A stretch of 64,000 nucleotides of DNA, taken from positions 1-64,000 of the forward strand of contig NZ_QRAN01000007.1 in the NCBI RefSeq assembly GCF_003457605.1. Reading direction: 5' to 3'. Position 1 is the first letter of the stretch; each line of letters opens with the position of its first letter. Positions 25,029 through 33,819 of this stretch are shown here, in pieces. Source of the stretch: Seongchinamella sediminis (GTDB taxonomy: Bacteria > Pseudomonadota > Gammaproteobacteria > Pseudomonadales > Halieaceae). The notes below the pieces were generated by a model. It searched no databases. It was not told the origin of the DNA and was given only the letters and a program-made list of their open reading frames with translations. Made by a program: the position numbers and the translations under genes.

Positions 25029-26141
25029 ATGTGGAATCGAAGGCACAATAATCGGCACCGGTCCAAGCGCGTACACGAACTTATGTTGGAAGAATTCGAC
25101 ATAATTGGCTATAAAATTGTTTCTCCGCTTCACCTAGCCGCCCTGATGGCATACGCCTCAATAGTTCCGACCTCTGAAGCGCCCTTGAAAGTACTAGTAA
25201 TAGTTTCAAATGGACCATGGAATCGCGAAATCTTGCATCGAGCCCAATATCAACAGGGAAATTTTGAACTTACCTATGTTGAAGATGGTCAGTTCGAGTT
25301 AAAGCCTTCCATCAGTTGGCCGATCACACTGCTTACACTACCAATATTTTCCGCTCTCAGGGGTCTGACCAAGCGCAAGCAAATACCCGTATGCTCACCG
25401 ACCATGGCAAGCTTATTTTTTAGCTCAGCATCCTTAAGGCATGCTCGGAGATTTTATCCGGTGGTTTTGGACGAGGGCATAGGATCTTACAACGCTTCAA
25501 AAGTTCTCCAGGAAGAAGCCTCTCGAGTCACGACTAACGCTATCGCCAGAAACATACTATTCACAGCCTATTGGTTCTTATGGCGACATCTCCCTGTTTT
25601 TGGTGGTGTACGCGCAGGGTTATTTAACTTCAAACAGGGAAAACCTGTGTTGGACCTGAAAGTCGCAGAGACATACAAGCAAATGTTTACCGAGGGGTTC
25701 CGCTTAAAAAATACAAAATTCCACATTGATCCGAACACAGCCCTGATTCTCACCCAGCCGTTCACCGAATATAATACGTATACAATTGAGCAGGAAATAA
25801 GTGGCGTTGAACGCATTGCAAAAGAAGTGCGGCAAGCCGGGAAGAATCCAGTATTAAAACTGCATCCCGCGGAAGAGCCTGGAAAATACGAAAAACTAGG
25901 ACTAAGAACTATAGAATACCCTGGACCTGTGGAAGAGCTATTAGCTGGATCTGCAGGAGAATTCTGCGAAGTTTGGAGCTTTTACTCGTCCAGCCTGATT
26001 TTCGGAAGCGCTCTATTCGACATTCGATCGATCGCAGTACGCACAGACTGGAATTCAAGCACCTTAGACGATCTGGATGAGGAATGCAGAGCCTTATTTA
26101 ACAAGTATGCCGAGCACCGGGATTACTCCAATGGCAGGTAA
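25029..26141 (+). CDS. Sialyltransferase-fold glycosyltransferase (GT52/GT38-like), putative nonulosonic acid transferase
   Basis: This 370-residue protein shows the three short motifs shared by bacterial sialyltransferases of GT38/GT52 type. VVLDEGIGSYN is the D/E-D/E-G motif with catalytic acid (near residue 145). VLKLHPAEE is the HP motif with the CMP-binding His (near 280). WSFYSSSLIFGSAL is the S motif (near 320). No family name is otherwise obvious. The genes beside it make CMP-pseudaminic acid, so this is the best candidate for the transferase that uses it. ATG 25029 begins one base after the previous stop; TTG 25005 is an alternative. Base composition drops sharply from here. Confidence 0.72.
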   Translation: MWNRRHNNRHRSKRVHELMLEEFDIIGYKIVSPLHLAALMAYASIVPTSEAPLKVLVIVSNGPWNREILHRAQYQQGNFELTYVEDGQFELKPSISWPITLLTLPIFSALRGLTKRKQIPVCSPTMASLFFSSASLRHARRFYPVVLDEGIGSYNASKVLQEEASRVTTNAIARNILFTAYWFLWRHLPVFGGVRAGLFNFKQGKPVLDLKVAETYKQMFTEGFRLKNTKFHIDPNTALILTQPFTEYNTYTIEQEISGVERIAKEVRQAGKNPVLKLHPAEEPGKYEKLGLRTIEYPGPVEELLAGSAGEFCEVWSFYSSSLIFGSALFDIRSIAVRTDWNSSTLDDLDEECRALFNKYAEHRDYSNGR

Positions 26142-26199
26142 TTATATGATGCTCAGCCCGATCGCGTCCCTCTAATCAGAAAGCGTTTAAGTTCTAGAT

Positions 26200-26991
26200 A
26201 TGCTCACCACCATTAAAAGAATTACCTACTATTTTCAAGTGTTAGGGCTAAATGGGACGTTATTGGCTCTTGCGGGGTTTCTGACCAAAAGGACCTATTA
26301 CTTAAAAAAGACTGTGAAGGGCGTAGCCCATCCAATTGAATTGAGAGTAAATAGCTCTGACATTCCAACCTTTCGCCAGATGTTTATTTATCGAGACTAT
26401 GACTTCTATGCAAAACAGCCGGTCCGTACAATAATTGACGCAGGAGCGAATATCGGTCTAGCTGCCATTTTTTTCGCCAACGAGTACCCCGATGCGAAAA
26501 TTATAGCTGTTGAACCCGAAGCAAAAAACTTTGAGCTCTTATTATCGAACATCAAATACTATCCGCAAATTATCGCAATTAGAGCCGCCCTATGGCATTG
26601 CCTTGAACCAATTGAAATCTTTGATCCCGGCGCCGGAAGTTGGGCCTTCGTTACCAAGCATTCTGATGATCCACAGGCCTTGGATCAAACATCATTAGGA
26701 TCAGTTCCCGGTATAACGGTAGACGCAATCATCAAAGAGCACGACATCAGTCATGTTGATATTCTTAAAATCGACATAGAAGGCGCAGAAAAAGAAGTAT
26801 TATCCGCCACGGAGGCTTGGCTACCTATGGTGGACACCATGATCGTCGAACTGCACGAAGACATTAATCCTGGATGTACTCGCAGCTTTTATAACGGCTC
26901 GAACGGATTCCCCCATGAATGGTTTCAGGGAGAAAATATCTACCTCTCGAGAACCTGCTCAGCCAAGGCAAACAATCAACGACGATCTTGA
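26200..26991 (+). CDS. FkbM-family SAM-dependent methyltransferase
   Basis: The 263-residue protein carries the SAM-binding motif TIIDAGANIGLAAIFFANEYP (residues about 78-98; the Gly-rich core is DAGANIG). The acidic VEPEAKNFELL and the family signature DILKIDIEGAEKEVL follow (near 190). FkbM proteins O-methylate sugars and polyketides. The region is AT-rich like its neighbours. The gene is the last of the plus-strand set and faces the PIG-L gene across 75 bp with no recognisable terminator. It may cap or modify the glycan. Confidence 0.88.
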   Translation: MLTTIKRITYYFQVLGLNGTLLALAGFLTKRTYYLKKTVKGVAHPIELRVNSSDIPTFRQMFIYRDYDFYAKQPVRTIIDAGANIGLAAIFFANEYPDAKIIAVEPEAKNFELLLSNIKYYPQIIAIRAALWHCLEPIEIFDPGAGSWAFVTKHSDDPQALDQTSLGSVPGITVDAIIKEHDISHVDILKIDIEGAEKEVLSATEAWLPMVDTMIVELHEDINPGCTRSFYNGSNGFPHEWFQGENIYLSRTCSAKANNQRRS

Positions 26992-27066
26992 CAGCCATTT
27001 GCGTAAACTCTAGGCAGAAATTACAGTTCACAAAAGCTTCCAAATACAATTAATTGGCATCAGGTC

Positions 27067-27732
27067 TTAACGTAACTGCCTCAGCAAAATGAATGCTTCT
27101 GCGGCGGGCACTCCAATCGAGTGGCCTCTATGCTTGGACAACGCTTCAAGATGCTCGATACTGCGGCTGTGTGGCGGGTCTCGCATCTCCAACTCATAGG
27201 CCAACAACGCGTCCAGCTTTCTTTCTATATAGCCTGTTATATCAACATAATAATTGGGGTGAAACGGAGACTGCTCCGCGGCATTCCACTCACTACTCGA
27301 CATAACTTCAAAAGCAAGTATTTCCTTCACTCTGGCTCCTGGAAGTGGCCGAAATGCAGTAAGAACAGCCTGCTGAGTTATCCTATGATCAATATTCAAA
27401 TCTCCAATATGATGGGTGTATATGATTTGCGGGTCTACTTGAGCCGCAACAGATTCCAGCCTTTTTACAATATCAAGAAAAGGTATGGTGTCCATGCTGT
27501 TGTCCGGGAAACCCAAATTGAAAGACTGGCTTATCCCCAGTATATCTTTGGCCGCTTTCTCTGCCGAAAGCCTATTTTCAATGCCCGTTGTAACTAATCG
27601 AGAACTGACTCCATCCGCCATAAATACGGTAAAAACTGAATCGCCCTCATCTACGTGGCGGGCTATAGTGCCCCCACAACCCAAAACTTCATCATCTGGA
27701 TGTGCCGCCACTACCAGTACAAGCTTATTCAT
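27067..27732 (-). CDS. PIG-L family (LmbE-like) N-deacetylase
   Basis: This 221-residue zinc deacetylase begins VLVVAAHPDDEVLGCGGTIARH, containing the AHPDDE metal/catalytic motif, with the second His in YTHHIGDLNIDHR (HxxDxxxDH type). Members remove N-acetyl groups from GlcNAc-type sugars. Its ATG overlaps the 3' end of the pseudaminic acid synthase gene by 8 bp, placing it last in the minus-strand pse operon. In this context it may free an amine on pseudaminic acid or its precursor for re-acylation, for example by the formyltransferase-like protein two genes upstream. Confidence 0.88.
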   Translation of the reverse strand: MNKLVLVVAAHPDDEVLGCGGTIARHVDEGDSVFTVFMADGVSSRLVTTGIENRLSAEKAAKDILGISQSFNLGFPDNSMDTIPFLDIVKRLESVAAQVDPQIIYTHHIGDLNIDHRITQQAVLTAFRPLPGARVKEILAFEVMSSSEWNAAEQSPFHPNYYVDITGYIERKLDALLAYELEMRDPPHSRSIEHLEALSKHRGHSIGVPAAEAFILLRQLR

Positions 27733-28771
27733 GGAAGCACTCCCAACTTACTGGAGTACCTCGTTTAACTCTCTTTTTCAGAGTCTTACCTAGCAGCGTA
27801 TCGAAATATTTGGGTGGCAGTCCTAATCCAGGTCGAATTCGACGAATGTCCGTTTCCGTAACCATATCTCCCACGCCCATATCACGCACGAAGTATATTG
27901 AACGGCGGAAAATCCTATTTTTTTCCTCCGATTGTTGGCGGGTGTAGGAAACAGAACCTACTGCGGACCATGCAGCCCGAGTCTCAACGCACAATTTTTC
28001 AAGTTCTTCAGGTTCGATGGAGAAACCGCTATCAGCCCCCCCTAAAGACCGGTCCAATGTAAAATGCTTTTCGATTAGACAAGCCCCCCGTGCCACTGCG
28101 GCAACAGAAACCGTTGTGCCTAGTGTATGGTCGGAGAGGCCCGGAACCACTCCAAACGTTTCACCTAGCTCTCTTATTTGAGCCAAGTTCGCTTGCTCTA
28201 TCGGGGCTGGATAGCTACTGATACAATGGAGTAGTACTATTTGCTGACAACCCGCTGACCTCGCCGTATTGACAGCCTCTTCTATTTCTTCTCGGCTTGC
28301 CATACCTGTAGACATAATTAAAGGCTTACCTGTAAGTGCGACATACTCTATTAAGGGTAGATCAGTAATTTCGAAGGAGGCAATTTTGTATGCCGGCACA
28401 TTTAAATCTTCCAGAAGATCCACTGCAGACTCATCAAAAGCGGTTGAAAACGCAGTAATACCGACCTCCCTTGCGCACTCTATCATCGCCCGATGCCATT
28501 CAAAGGGCGTTTGCGCCTCGACGTATAGATCATAAAGCTTGTAACCTTTCCATGGGCCAACCTTTATCAAAAATTCTGGATTATCACAGTCAATCGTCAT
28601 TGTATCCGCGGTATAACTCTGCAGCTTTATCGCTGACGCCCCCCTTCGCTTCGCTTCAGCAATCGTTTTCAGTGCAAGCTCTAGCGAGCCGTTGTGATTT
28701 GCTGATAACTCGGCGATAACAAAAGGAGGACGATTAGGACCTATTTCTACACCGTCAATATTAACTATCAT
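27725..28771 (-). CDS. pseI: Pseudaminic acid synthase
   Basis: PseI condenses phosphoenolpyruvate with 2,4-diacetamido-2,4,6-trideoxy-altrose to give pseudaminic acid. The 348-residue NeuB-family enzyme has PPFVIAELSANHNGSLELAL at the N-terminus, KIASFEITDLPLIEYV, GLSDHTLG, and a C-terminal SAF (antifreeze-like) domain from about residue 285 (RRSIYFVRDMGVGDMV). Full-length similarity suggests PseI rather than NeuB or LegI, because pseB, C, F, G and H are all adjacent. ATG 28771 is chosen; a TTG two codons earlier (28777) is possible. Confidence 0.95.
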   Translation of the reverse strand: MIVNIDGVEIGPNRPPFVIAELSANHNGSLELALKTIAEAKRRGASAIKLQSYTADTMTIDCDNPEFLIKVGPWKGYKLYDLYVEAQTPFEWHRAMIECAREVGITAFSTAFDESAVDLLEDLNVPAYKIASFEITDLPLIEYVALTGKPLIMSTGMASREEIEEAVNTARSAGCQQIVLLHCISSYPAPIEQANLAQIRELGETFGVVPGLSDHTLGTTVSVAAVARGACLIEKHFTLDRSLGGADSGFSIEPEELEKLCVETRAAWSAVGSVSYTRQQSEEKNRIFRRSIYFVRDMGVGDMVTETDIRRIRPGLGLPPKYFDTLLGKTLKKRVKRGTPVSWECFHE

Positions 28772-28777
28772 CGCCAA

Positions 28778-29461
28778 TCACTCTCTAACCGGTTTTATTA
28801 GAACTGATGCAGATATCATTTCTCCATCAAACTCTGCCGAACGAAATTCTATTCGAAACTTACCATGCTGAAGAAACGCGTTTGGATATCCTTCAGCATC
28901 TAGCATCCGAATATAGTCATACAGTGATTCCAGGTCACTGCCATTGGGCAGCGCACTTTGATCTGGCTTTCTTCGCTCAAAAGTTACTACCTCCCCTGAT
29001 TGTTCTGTAGGCAGGGGATTTCGCTCCACCATCCACCTGATAATCTCAAAGCTTATAAGGCTGGCTCGAAGATAGATTTCCTCAGCACTTCCAGAAAGGA
29101 CCATGTCCCTTTTGGTGTAAACAGGTCCAGCGTCCAATTCTGCTACCATCCGCAATGCACTTAGCTTTGTGGACTTAAAACCTCTTACAATCAAATTCTG
29201 AAGCGGTGAGCCACCGCGCCCGAAGGGAACGTCGGTCATATGAAAACAAACGCACTCATATTGTCCCCATATTTCCTCCGGAACAATCCAACTCCAATGG
29301 AGAAAAAAAATATAGCGAGGCTTGGCAGCCACAAGTTGACCTTTCAGTTCCTCCGGAGTTTCTGCCATAAGCCAATTCCCGGGAACAACAGAAGCCAAAT
29401 CATCGAATCCCTGGCTATGCCATTTCTTGCAACTAGCCACTATGTAGACCTCTACGCTCAT
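28778..29461 (-). CDS. Formyltransferase-like protein of the nonulosonate cluster
   Basis: The 227-residue protein resembles the N10-formyl-THF-dependent formyltransferase domain. The core reads VCFHMTDVPFGRGGSPLQN (His equivalent to the catalytic His of Fmt/ArnA), and ELDAGPVY carries the catalytic Asp with the GPI/V turn. The catalytic Asn normally two residues before the His (N-x-H) is Cys here (C-F-H). The C-terminal 60 residues are not the Fmt tRNA-binding domain. The likely role is N-formylation of an amino sugar of the pathway. The ATG at 29461 has GAGGAA upstream; TTG 29467 is an alternative. It lies between pseH and pseI. Confidence 0.75.
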   Translation of the reverse strand: MSVEVYIVASCKKWHSQGFDDLASVVPGNWLMAETPEELKGQLVAAKPRYIFFLHWSWIVPEEIWGQYECVCFHMTDVPFGRGGSPLQNLIVRGFKSTKLSALRMVAELDAGPVYTKRDMVLSGSAEEIYLRASLISFEIIRWMVERNPLPTEQSGEVVTFERRKPDQSALPNGSDLESLYDYIRMLDAEGYPNAFLQHGKFRIEFRSAEFDGEMISASVLIKPVRE

Positions 29462-29476
29462 GTGCAATGTTCCTCG

Positions 29477-29989
29477 CTAAGATCGACTAATCCAGCCCGA
29501 TTGGAGAAGGCCAAAACAAACTACATCATGATAGATTTTACCGTCATAAAACTGCTCAAACAGAATCCCTTCTTTCTTGAAACCAAGGCGAATATGGTAG
29601 TCCAAAGATCGTTGATTATAGCTAATCACTTGTCCGCAAACTTTGTGAAAACCAGCCCGCTCAAAAGCAAATCCTATGGCGACCTCTCCCATTTTTGACC
29701 CCACGCCTTTCCGTGCATCAGGAGCGGTATGAAAACTCCACTCCACGATCCCTCCATCACTAATCTCACTGAAGTGAACAAATCCCAGAGGTTGTTCGCG
29801 TTCGACATAGATAAGCAAGTGTTTTCTAGGATCATTAGAGGATCTTTCAAACCAGGCGAGATGCTCTTCAAACGAAATTATTCTCTGAGAAAACATAAAA
29901 CTCCTAACGCGGTCAGAGTTCCGCCAACGCCAGACCAACTCAAGGTCATTAGCTTCCATTTTTCGGATTTCGCCAATTGAGAAATTCAT
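29477..29989 (-). CDS. pseH: UDP-4-amino-4,6-dideoxy-N-acetyl-beta-L-altrosamine N-acetyltransferase
   Basis: PseH acetylates the C4 amine from acetyl-CoA in the third pathway step. The 170-residue GNAT protein has WRWRNSDRVRSFMFSQRII near the N-terminus, typical of PseH. The acetyl-CoA loop region is DARKGVGSKMGEVAIGFAFE, followed by NQRSLDYHIRLGFKKEG. GGAG lies just upstream of ATG 29989. It is low in GC like its neighbours. Confidence 0.9.
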   Translation of the reverse strand: MNFSIGEIRKMEANDLELVWRWRNSDRVRSFMFSQRIISFEEHLAWFERSSNDPRKHLLIYVEREQPLGFVHFSEISDGGIVEWSFHTAPDARKGVGSKMGEVAIGFAFERAGFHKVCGQVISYNQRSLDYHIRLGFKKEGILFEQFYDGKIYHDVVCFGLLQSGWISRS

Positions 29990-30213
29990 CTATTCTCCAA
30001 AGGGAATGCTGGCTGGACTGCAATATTAGAAACTTCCAACTAACCTCTGCTTGCCACGCTCAAGTGTTATAAGATTAAGCTACAGCCTGCCTCAATCGAT
30101 ATTATTACTAAGTTCTTCAGTTCATTTCACTTTCAGAATAACCAGTTGTAGATACGTGACCTCTAGAACTGACGGCTTCAAATTACTACTTTTACAATGA
30201 AAAACTGGCTATC
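29990..30213. other. AT-rich gap inside the pse operon
   Basis: These 224 bp separate pseG from pseH, whereas all other pse genes on this strand overlap or nearly touch. I found no ORF with a ribosome site, no tRNA-like or strong hairpin structure, and no member of the dispersed repeat. It may hold a promoter for pseH-formyltransferase-pseI-PIG-L or be a relic of a lost gene. Confidence 0.5.
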
Positions 30214-31332
30214 TCAGTGGCGACCAATCGTTAGTGCTCCCACGAGCCTATCAACCCCTTTACCATCGGTAATACTTAGCGCCATGTTACTCATTGCAGT
30301 AAGGCTATTTGGCTTTTCTAAATCCATAATCGTGTCGCTAAGCTGGGAAGATAAGGTTTCGTCAATCTTGATCAGGCGCGCTGCCTTGATAGAACATAGA
30401 GCCTTCGCTCCCGCAATCTGATTATCCGCCAGAACAGTTATCAGAGTTGGTAACCCCAAACAACATCGCTCCCAGGCACTCGTACCGGCCGCCCCTATAG
30501 CCAAATCGCTGTTCGCCATCAAAAGGGCCATATCTCCCACATCGCCGAGAACATCTACTTGAAGGGACGAGCGAGCGGCTAACGATTGTAAACGATCTAG
30601 CCAAGGCGAACTTCGTCCCATGACAATAGTTATGTGAAAACCACCTGCCAAAGAACTACTTTCGAGAGCCTCTAACAATGTACCTGAAACATTTTTATAG
30701 TCGACACCTCCCATGCTGATAAGTAGTCGACTCAGTCTTCCACTTTGACGATTTGAGAGACTCTCCTGCCTCCTCATTGCAAACTCAGGTCGCAGTAACG
30801 CGAATTTTGGCCCAACAAGGACTGAAGCCCGCGAAGGTATTAGTGACTCGTACTCTTGAGCACTACGACCAAGATTCTGATCTAGCAAAAGATCACAACT
30901 GTGAGGACGGTCTGCTAGATCGTCAATAACCATTAACTGTTGAACGAACGGCGCCACAGCCTGCTCCCAGCAAGCATCTAATGCATAATGGTCAACAATT
31001 AGCCAATCCGGATGCAAATTGGAGAGAATGCGGAGGCAGGCTGTTGCATCATCCTCCTGGGCGCAACCCAGCCAGTGACCGTAGGCTGTGCTGTTATAAT
31101 TATTTAACTCATTCTTCCAACCAACACCAGATTTTTCAGCAGGTGCGTTCTGCAGTGTATGGACTGCATGACCCTTTCTGCGGATATAGTCGATGAGGTT
31201 TCCTTCGAGAGCGCGACAGAGAAAATGACAATCTGCACCAAGCGCCGCCAGCGAATCCGCCAATGCTAGGCAACGCATAACGTGCCCGGTGCCGATTAGC
31301 CGCGAAGCGTCAACTCGAATGGCGAATTTCAT
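30214..31332 (-). CDS. pseG: UDP-2,4-diacetamido-2,4,6-trideoxy-beta-L-altropyranose hydrolase
   Basis: PseG removes UDP to give the hexose used by PseI. This 372-residue GT-B protein begins KFAIRVDASRLIGTGHVMRC, with the catalytic His in GTGHVMRCL. DWLIVDHYALD follows, then the C-terminal nucleotide-binding region ISMGGVDYKNVSGTLLEAL and AIGAAGTSAWERCCLGLP. ATG 31332 overlaps the TGA of the methylase gene (ATGA). A longer frame to 31368 is not supported. Family proteins are about 340-370 residues, so this one is full-length. Confidence 0.93.
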   Translation of the reverse strand: MKFAIRVDASRLIGTGHVMRCLALADSLAALGADCHFLCRALEGNLIDYIRRKGHAVHTLQNAPAEKSGVGWKNELNNYNSTAYGHWLGCAQEDDATACLRILSNLHPDWLIVDHYALDACWEQAVAPFVQQLMVIDDLADRPHSCDLLLDQNLGRSAQEYESLIPSRASVLVGPKFALLRPEFAMRRQESLSNRQSGRLSRLLISMGGVDYKNVSGTLLEALESSSLAGGFHITIVMGRSSPWLDRLQSLAARSSLQVDVLGDVGDMALLMANSDLAIGAAGTSAWERCCLGLPTLITVLADNQIAGAKALCSIKAARLIKIDETLSSQLSDTIMDLEKPNSLTAMSNMALSITDGKGVDRLVGALTIGRH

Positions 31333-31964
31333 TCCAATACTGCTGCGGACTTCTCTAACAGAAACCAAGTTAAATCATCCTGCGGAAAGTTAGGGTCGCG
31401 GCGATAAACGAACCCGTAGTCCACCAATTCCATCTGCGGATAGTTCTCGAGAATTTCACCCGCAAAGTCTCGCTTGAATAGGCGTTCATTGTGGCCACGA
31501 TAGGAAATGGAGACTGGCACAGGGTTGTAATACTCTGCCACCAGCAAAAAGCGACCACAGGAGGCAACAAGCTTTTCATAAACTTGAGGCAACATGCTTG
31601 GTTCGATATGAATGAGCACACCCTTTACCAAAACCAAATCCCACATTCGCGTAGGGACAAAGTCTAGTATTGAGCATTCGTAGACATTAGCGGACTCGAT
31701 CACTTCACGTAGTTGGATAGCAGCGTTCTTGTTTATCTCAATCGCGTGTGCATCTAGCTCTGGGTAAAGTAGTTTTAGCGCGTTAATATTCATTCCGATA
31801 TTGGCGCCAAACTCTATGCAACTTTGGAGTCCACGCGTGTTACTCAAAGCCTTAGCAAAAAAATCGATGTTAGCAGCCTTCAGGATATCACCCTTATTCC
31901 GCTCGATGTATTTCGTTCCGAATTCGCCAGCCCAAAAAGCCTCTTGTTCTGTCTTGAAGCTCAT
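31329..31964 (-). CDS. Pseudaminic acid biosynthesis-associated methylase
   Basis: This 211-residue class I SAM methyltransferase begins EQEAFWAGEFGTKYIERNKG, the characteristic start of the family found only in pse clusters. The SAM site is CIEFGANIGMNINALKLLYP and the post-motif region DLVLVKGVLIHIEP. The chemical product is not firmly established; it may methylate pseudaminic acid or an intermediate. GGAGG lies five bases before ATG 31964. It overlaps pseF upstream and pseG downstream by four bases each. Confidence 0.92.
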   Translation of the reverse strand: MSFKTEQEAFWAGEFGTKYIERNKGDILKAANIDFFAKALSNTRGLQSCIEFGANIGMNINALKLLYPELDAHAIEINKNAAIQLREVIESANVYECSILDFVPTRMWDLVLVKGVLIHIEPSMLPQVYEKLVASCGRFLLVAEYYNPVPVSISYRGHNERLFKRDFAGEILENYPQMELVDYGFVYRRDPNFPQDDLTWFLLEKSAAVLE

Positions 31965-32665
31965 GTTCCCTCCACTTCACGTGCACTAAGACTTTGGAAC
32001 ATCAGCTCCGCCCTTAGCCAATCTTCATCAGTATCAATATCCTGGACCTGGTAACGAGGAAGAATCACTGGTGCGGCATTAGCCGAAAAAATTGTTTCTT
32101 CTGCCAACCATGCATCGGCGCGACCCCAATAGAACTGAGCTGCATCATGGAACGCTTCCTCCATATCCTGCGAACGGAAACTAAAGTTCTCTGGGTTGAA
32201 CATTTCCACACGGTTTTTACTATTAATACGAACAGCCCGCTGAATTGGAGAAGCGTAGCTGGTGACAGTAAATGCGAAATTGGCGCCGCTATTCACCAAA
32301 ACACCAAGTCCGCGATTCAAATCCTCCGCTCGAACAAATGGTGCAGTAGCGTAAATACAACAAGCGTAGTCAACAGAGCCATAATTATGCTTTATCCACT
32401 CGATTGCATGTGCAATCACTGGAATAGTAGGTGCGTGGTCATTTGATAGGTCGGCAGGTCGCTCGAACGGCACCTCTGCCCCGACGGATCGCGCGACCGC
32501 AGCAATCTCATTGTTGTCAGTAGAAACAACAACACGGTCGAAGCATCCGCTAAGAAGTGCTGCCTCTATTGACCAGGTAATAATGGGCTTTCCGCAAAAT
32601 GGTTTGATATTTTTCCGCGGAATTCGTTTGCTCCCTCCTCGCGCGGGAATGATAGCGACGTTCAT
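31961..32665 (-). CDS. pseF: Pseudaminic acid cytidylyltransferase
   Basis: PseF activates pseudaminic acid with CTP to give CMP-Pse. The 234-residue protein begins AIIPARGGSKRIPRKNIKPF, the nucleotide-binding loop of CMP-nonulosonate synthases. DRVVVSTDNNEIAAVARS and the conserved DIDTDEDWLRAELMF near the C-terminus follow. It overlaps pseC and the methylase gene by four bases each. This gene is AT-rich, whereas pseC immediately upstream has typical host GC, so a composition boundary lies at about 32.66 kb. Confidence 0.94.
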   Translation of the reverse strand: MNVAIIPARGGSKRIPRKNIKPFCGKPIITWSIEAALLSGCFDRVVVSTDNNEIAAVARSVGAEVPFERPADLSNDHAPTIPVIAHAIEWIKHNYGSVDYACCIYATAPFVRAEDLNRGLGVLVNSGANFAFTVTSYASPIQRAVRINSKNRVEMFNPENFSFRSQDMEEAFHDAAQFYWGRADAWLAEETIFSANAAPVILPRYQVQDIDTDEDWLRAELMFQSLSAREVEGT

Positions 32666-33819
32666 GTTCGCACCACCTCGCGTACCGCTGCGATCACCGC
32701 ATCTTGCTCATCTTCACCCAGTGCCGGGAAAAGCGGCAGGCTGATAGCCTCGCTATAGTATTTTTCGGCTTCCGGAAAATCGCCCGGCGCAAAGCCCAGG
32801 CGCCGGTAGTAGGGCTGCAGGTGAACCGGGATGTAGTGGACGTTGACGCCGATGCCTGCTTGCCTGAGCTGCTGGAATACCTCCTTGCGGCCACACCCTT
32901 CGCGCCCGGGAATACGCACCGGATACAGGTGGTAGGCGGTGACGCTGTCGGGATGCTGCCACGGGCAGGTCAACGGCAGGTCCGCAAAAGCCTGGTCATA
33001 GCGGCTGGCGAGTTGGTGGCGGCGCGACAGGTACTGATCCAGCCTGCCCAACTGGCTGAGGCCCAGCGCGGCCTGGATATCGGTCATCCGGTAGTTGAAG
33101 CCGAGTTCGATTTGCTGGTAATACCAGGGCCCGTGCGCAGCCTCGGTCATCAGCGCCTCATCCCGGGTCACGCCCTGGGAGCGCAGCAAGGCCATGGTTT
33201 GCGCAAGTTTTTCACTATTGGTCACCGTCAGCCCACCCTCGGCGGTAGTGATGATCTTGACCGGATGGAAACTGAATACCGTGATATCGCTGAATCGGCC
33301 ACAGCCGACCGGCTCCCCGCGATAGCTCGCGCCAATGGCGTGTGAAGCGTCTTCAATGATTGAGAACCCGTACTGCGCGGACAGTGCGTGTATTTCCGCC
33401 ATGTCACAGGACTGGCCAGCAAAGTGTACCGGGATCACGACCTTGGGCAGGCAGCCTTCGGCCTGCGCCCGCTGCAGTTGCTCGGCCAGTGTTTCCGCAC
33501 ACATATTGTAGGTCCACGGGTCGATATCGACGAAATCTACAGTCGCGCCACAATAGAGCGCGCAGTTCGCAGAGGCAACGAAGGTATTCGGTGAAGTCCA
33601 GACGCGATCACCCGGCCCCACCCCAAGGGCCAGACAGGCGAGGTGGAGCGCGGAAGTCGCACTGTTGACGGCGAAGCCATAACGGGCATTCACCCTGTCG
33701 GCAACCGCGCCTTCGAAGGCCGGTACTTTCGGCCCCTGGGTCAGGAAGTCGGAGTGCAATACTTCGACTACAGCGTCGATGTCCGATTGCTCGATACACT
33801 GCCTGCCGTAAGGGATCAT
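32662..33819 (-). CDS. pseC: UDP-4-amino-4,6-dideoxy-N-acetyl-beta-L-altrosamine transaminase
   Basis: PseC is a PLP aminotransferase of the DegT/DnrJ/EryC1 family acting at C4 after PseB. The 385-residue protein has IPYGRQCIEQSDIDAVVEVL at the start. The Schiff-base Lys lies in TVFSFHPVKIITTAEGG (near residue 190), with EDASHAIGASY and the C-terminal YIPVHLQPYYR. It starts directly after the pseB stop and overlaps pseF. It is high in GC, like pseB and the flippase gene and unlike the downstream pse genes. Confidence 0.95.
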   Translation of the reverse strand: MIPYGRQCIEQSDIDAVVEVLHSDFLTQGPKVPAFEGAVADRVNARYGFAVNSATSALHLACLALGVGPGDRVWTSPNTFVASANCALYCGATVDFVDIDPWTYNMCAETLAEQLQRAQAEGCLPKVVIPVHFAGQSCDMAEIHALSAQYGFSIIEDASHAIGASYRGEPVGCGRFSDITVFSFHPVKIITTAEGGLTVTNSEKLAQTMALLRSQGVTRDEALMTEAAHGPWYYQQIELGFNYRMTDIQAALGLSQLGRLDQYLSRRHQLASRYDQAFADLPLTCPWQHPDSVTAYHLYPVRIPGREGCGRKEVFQQLRQAGIGVNVHYIPVHLQPYYRRLGFAPGDFPEAEKYYSEAISLPLFPALGEDEQDAVIAAVREVVRT

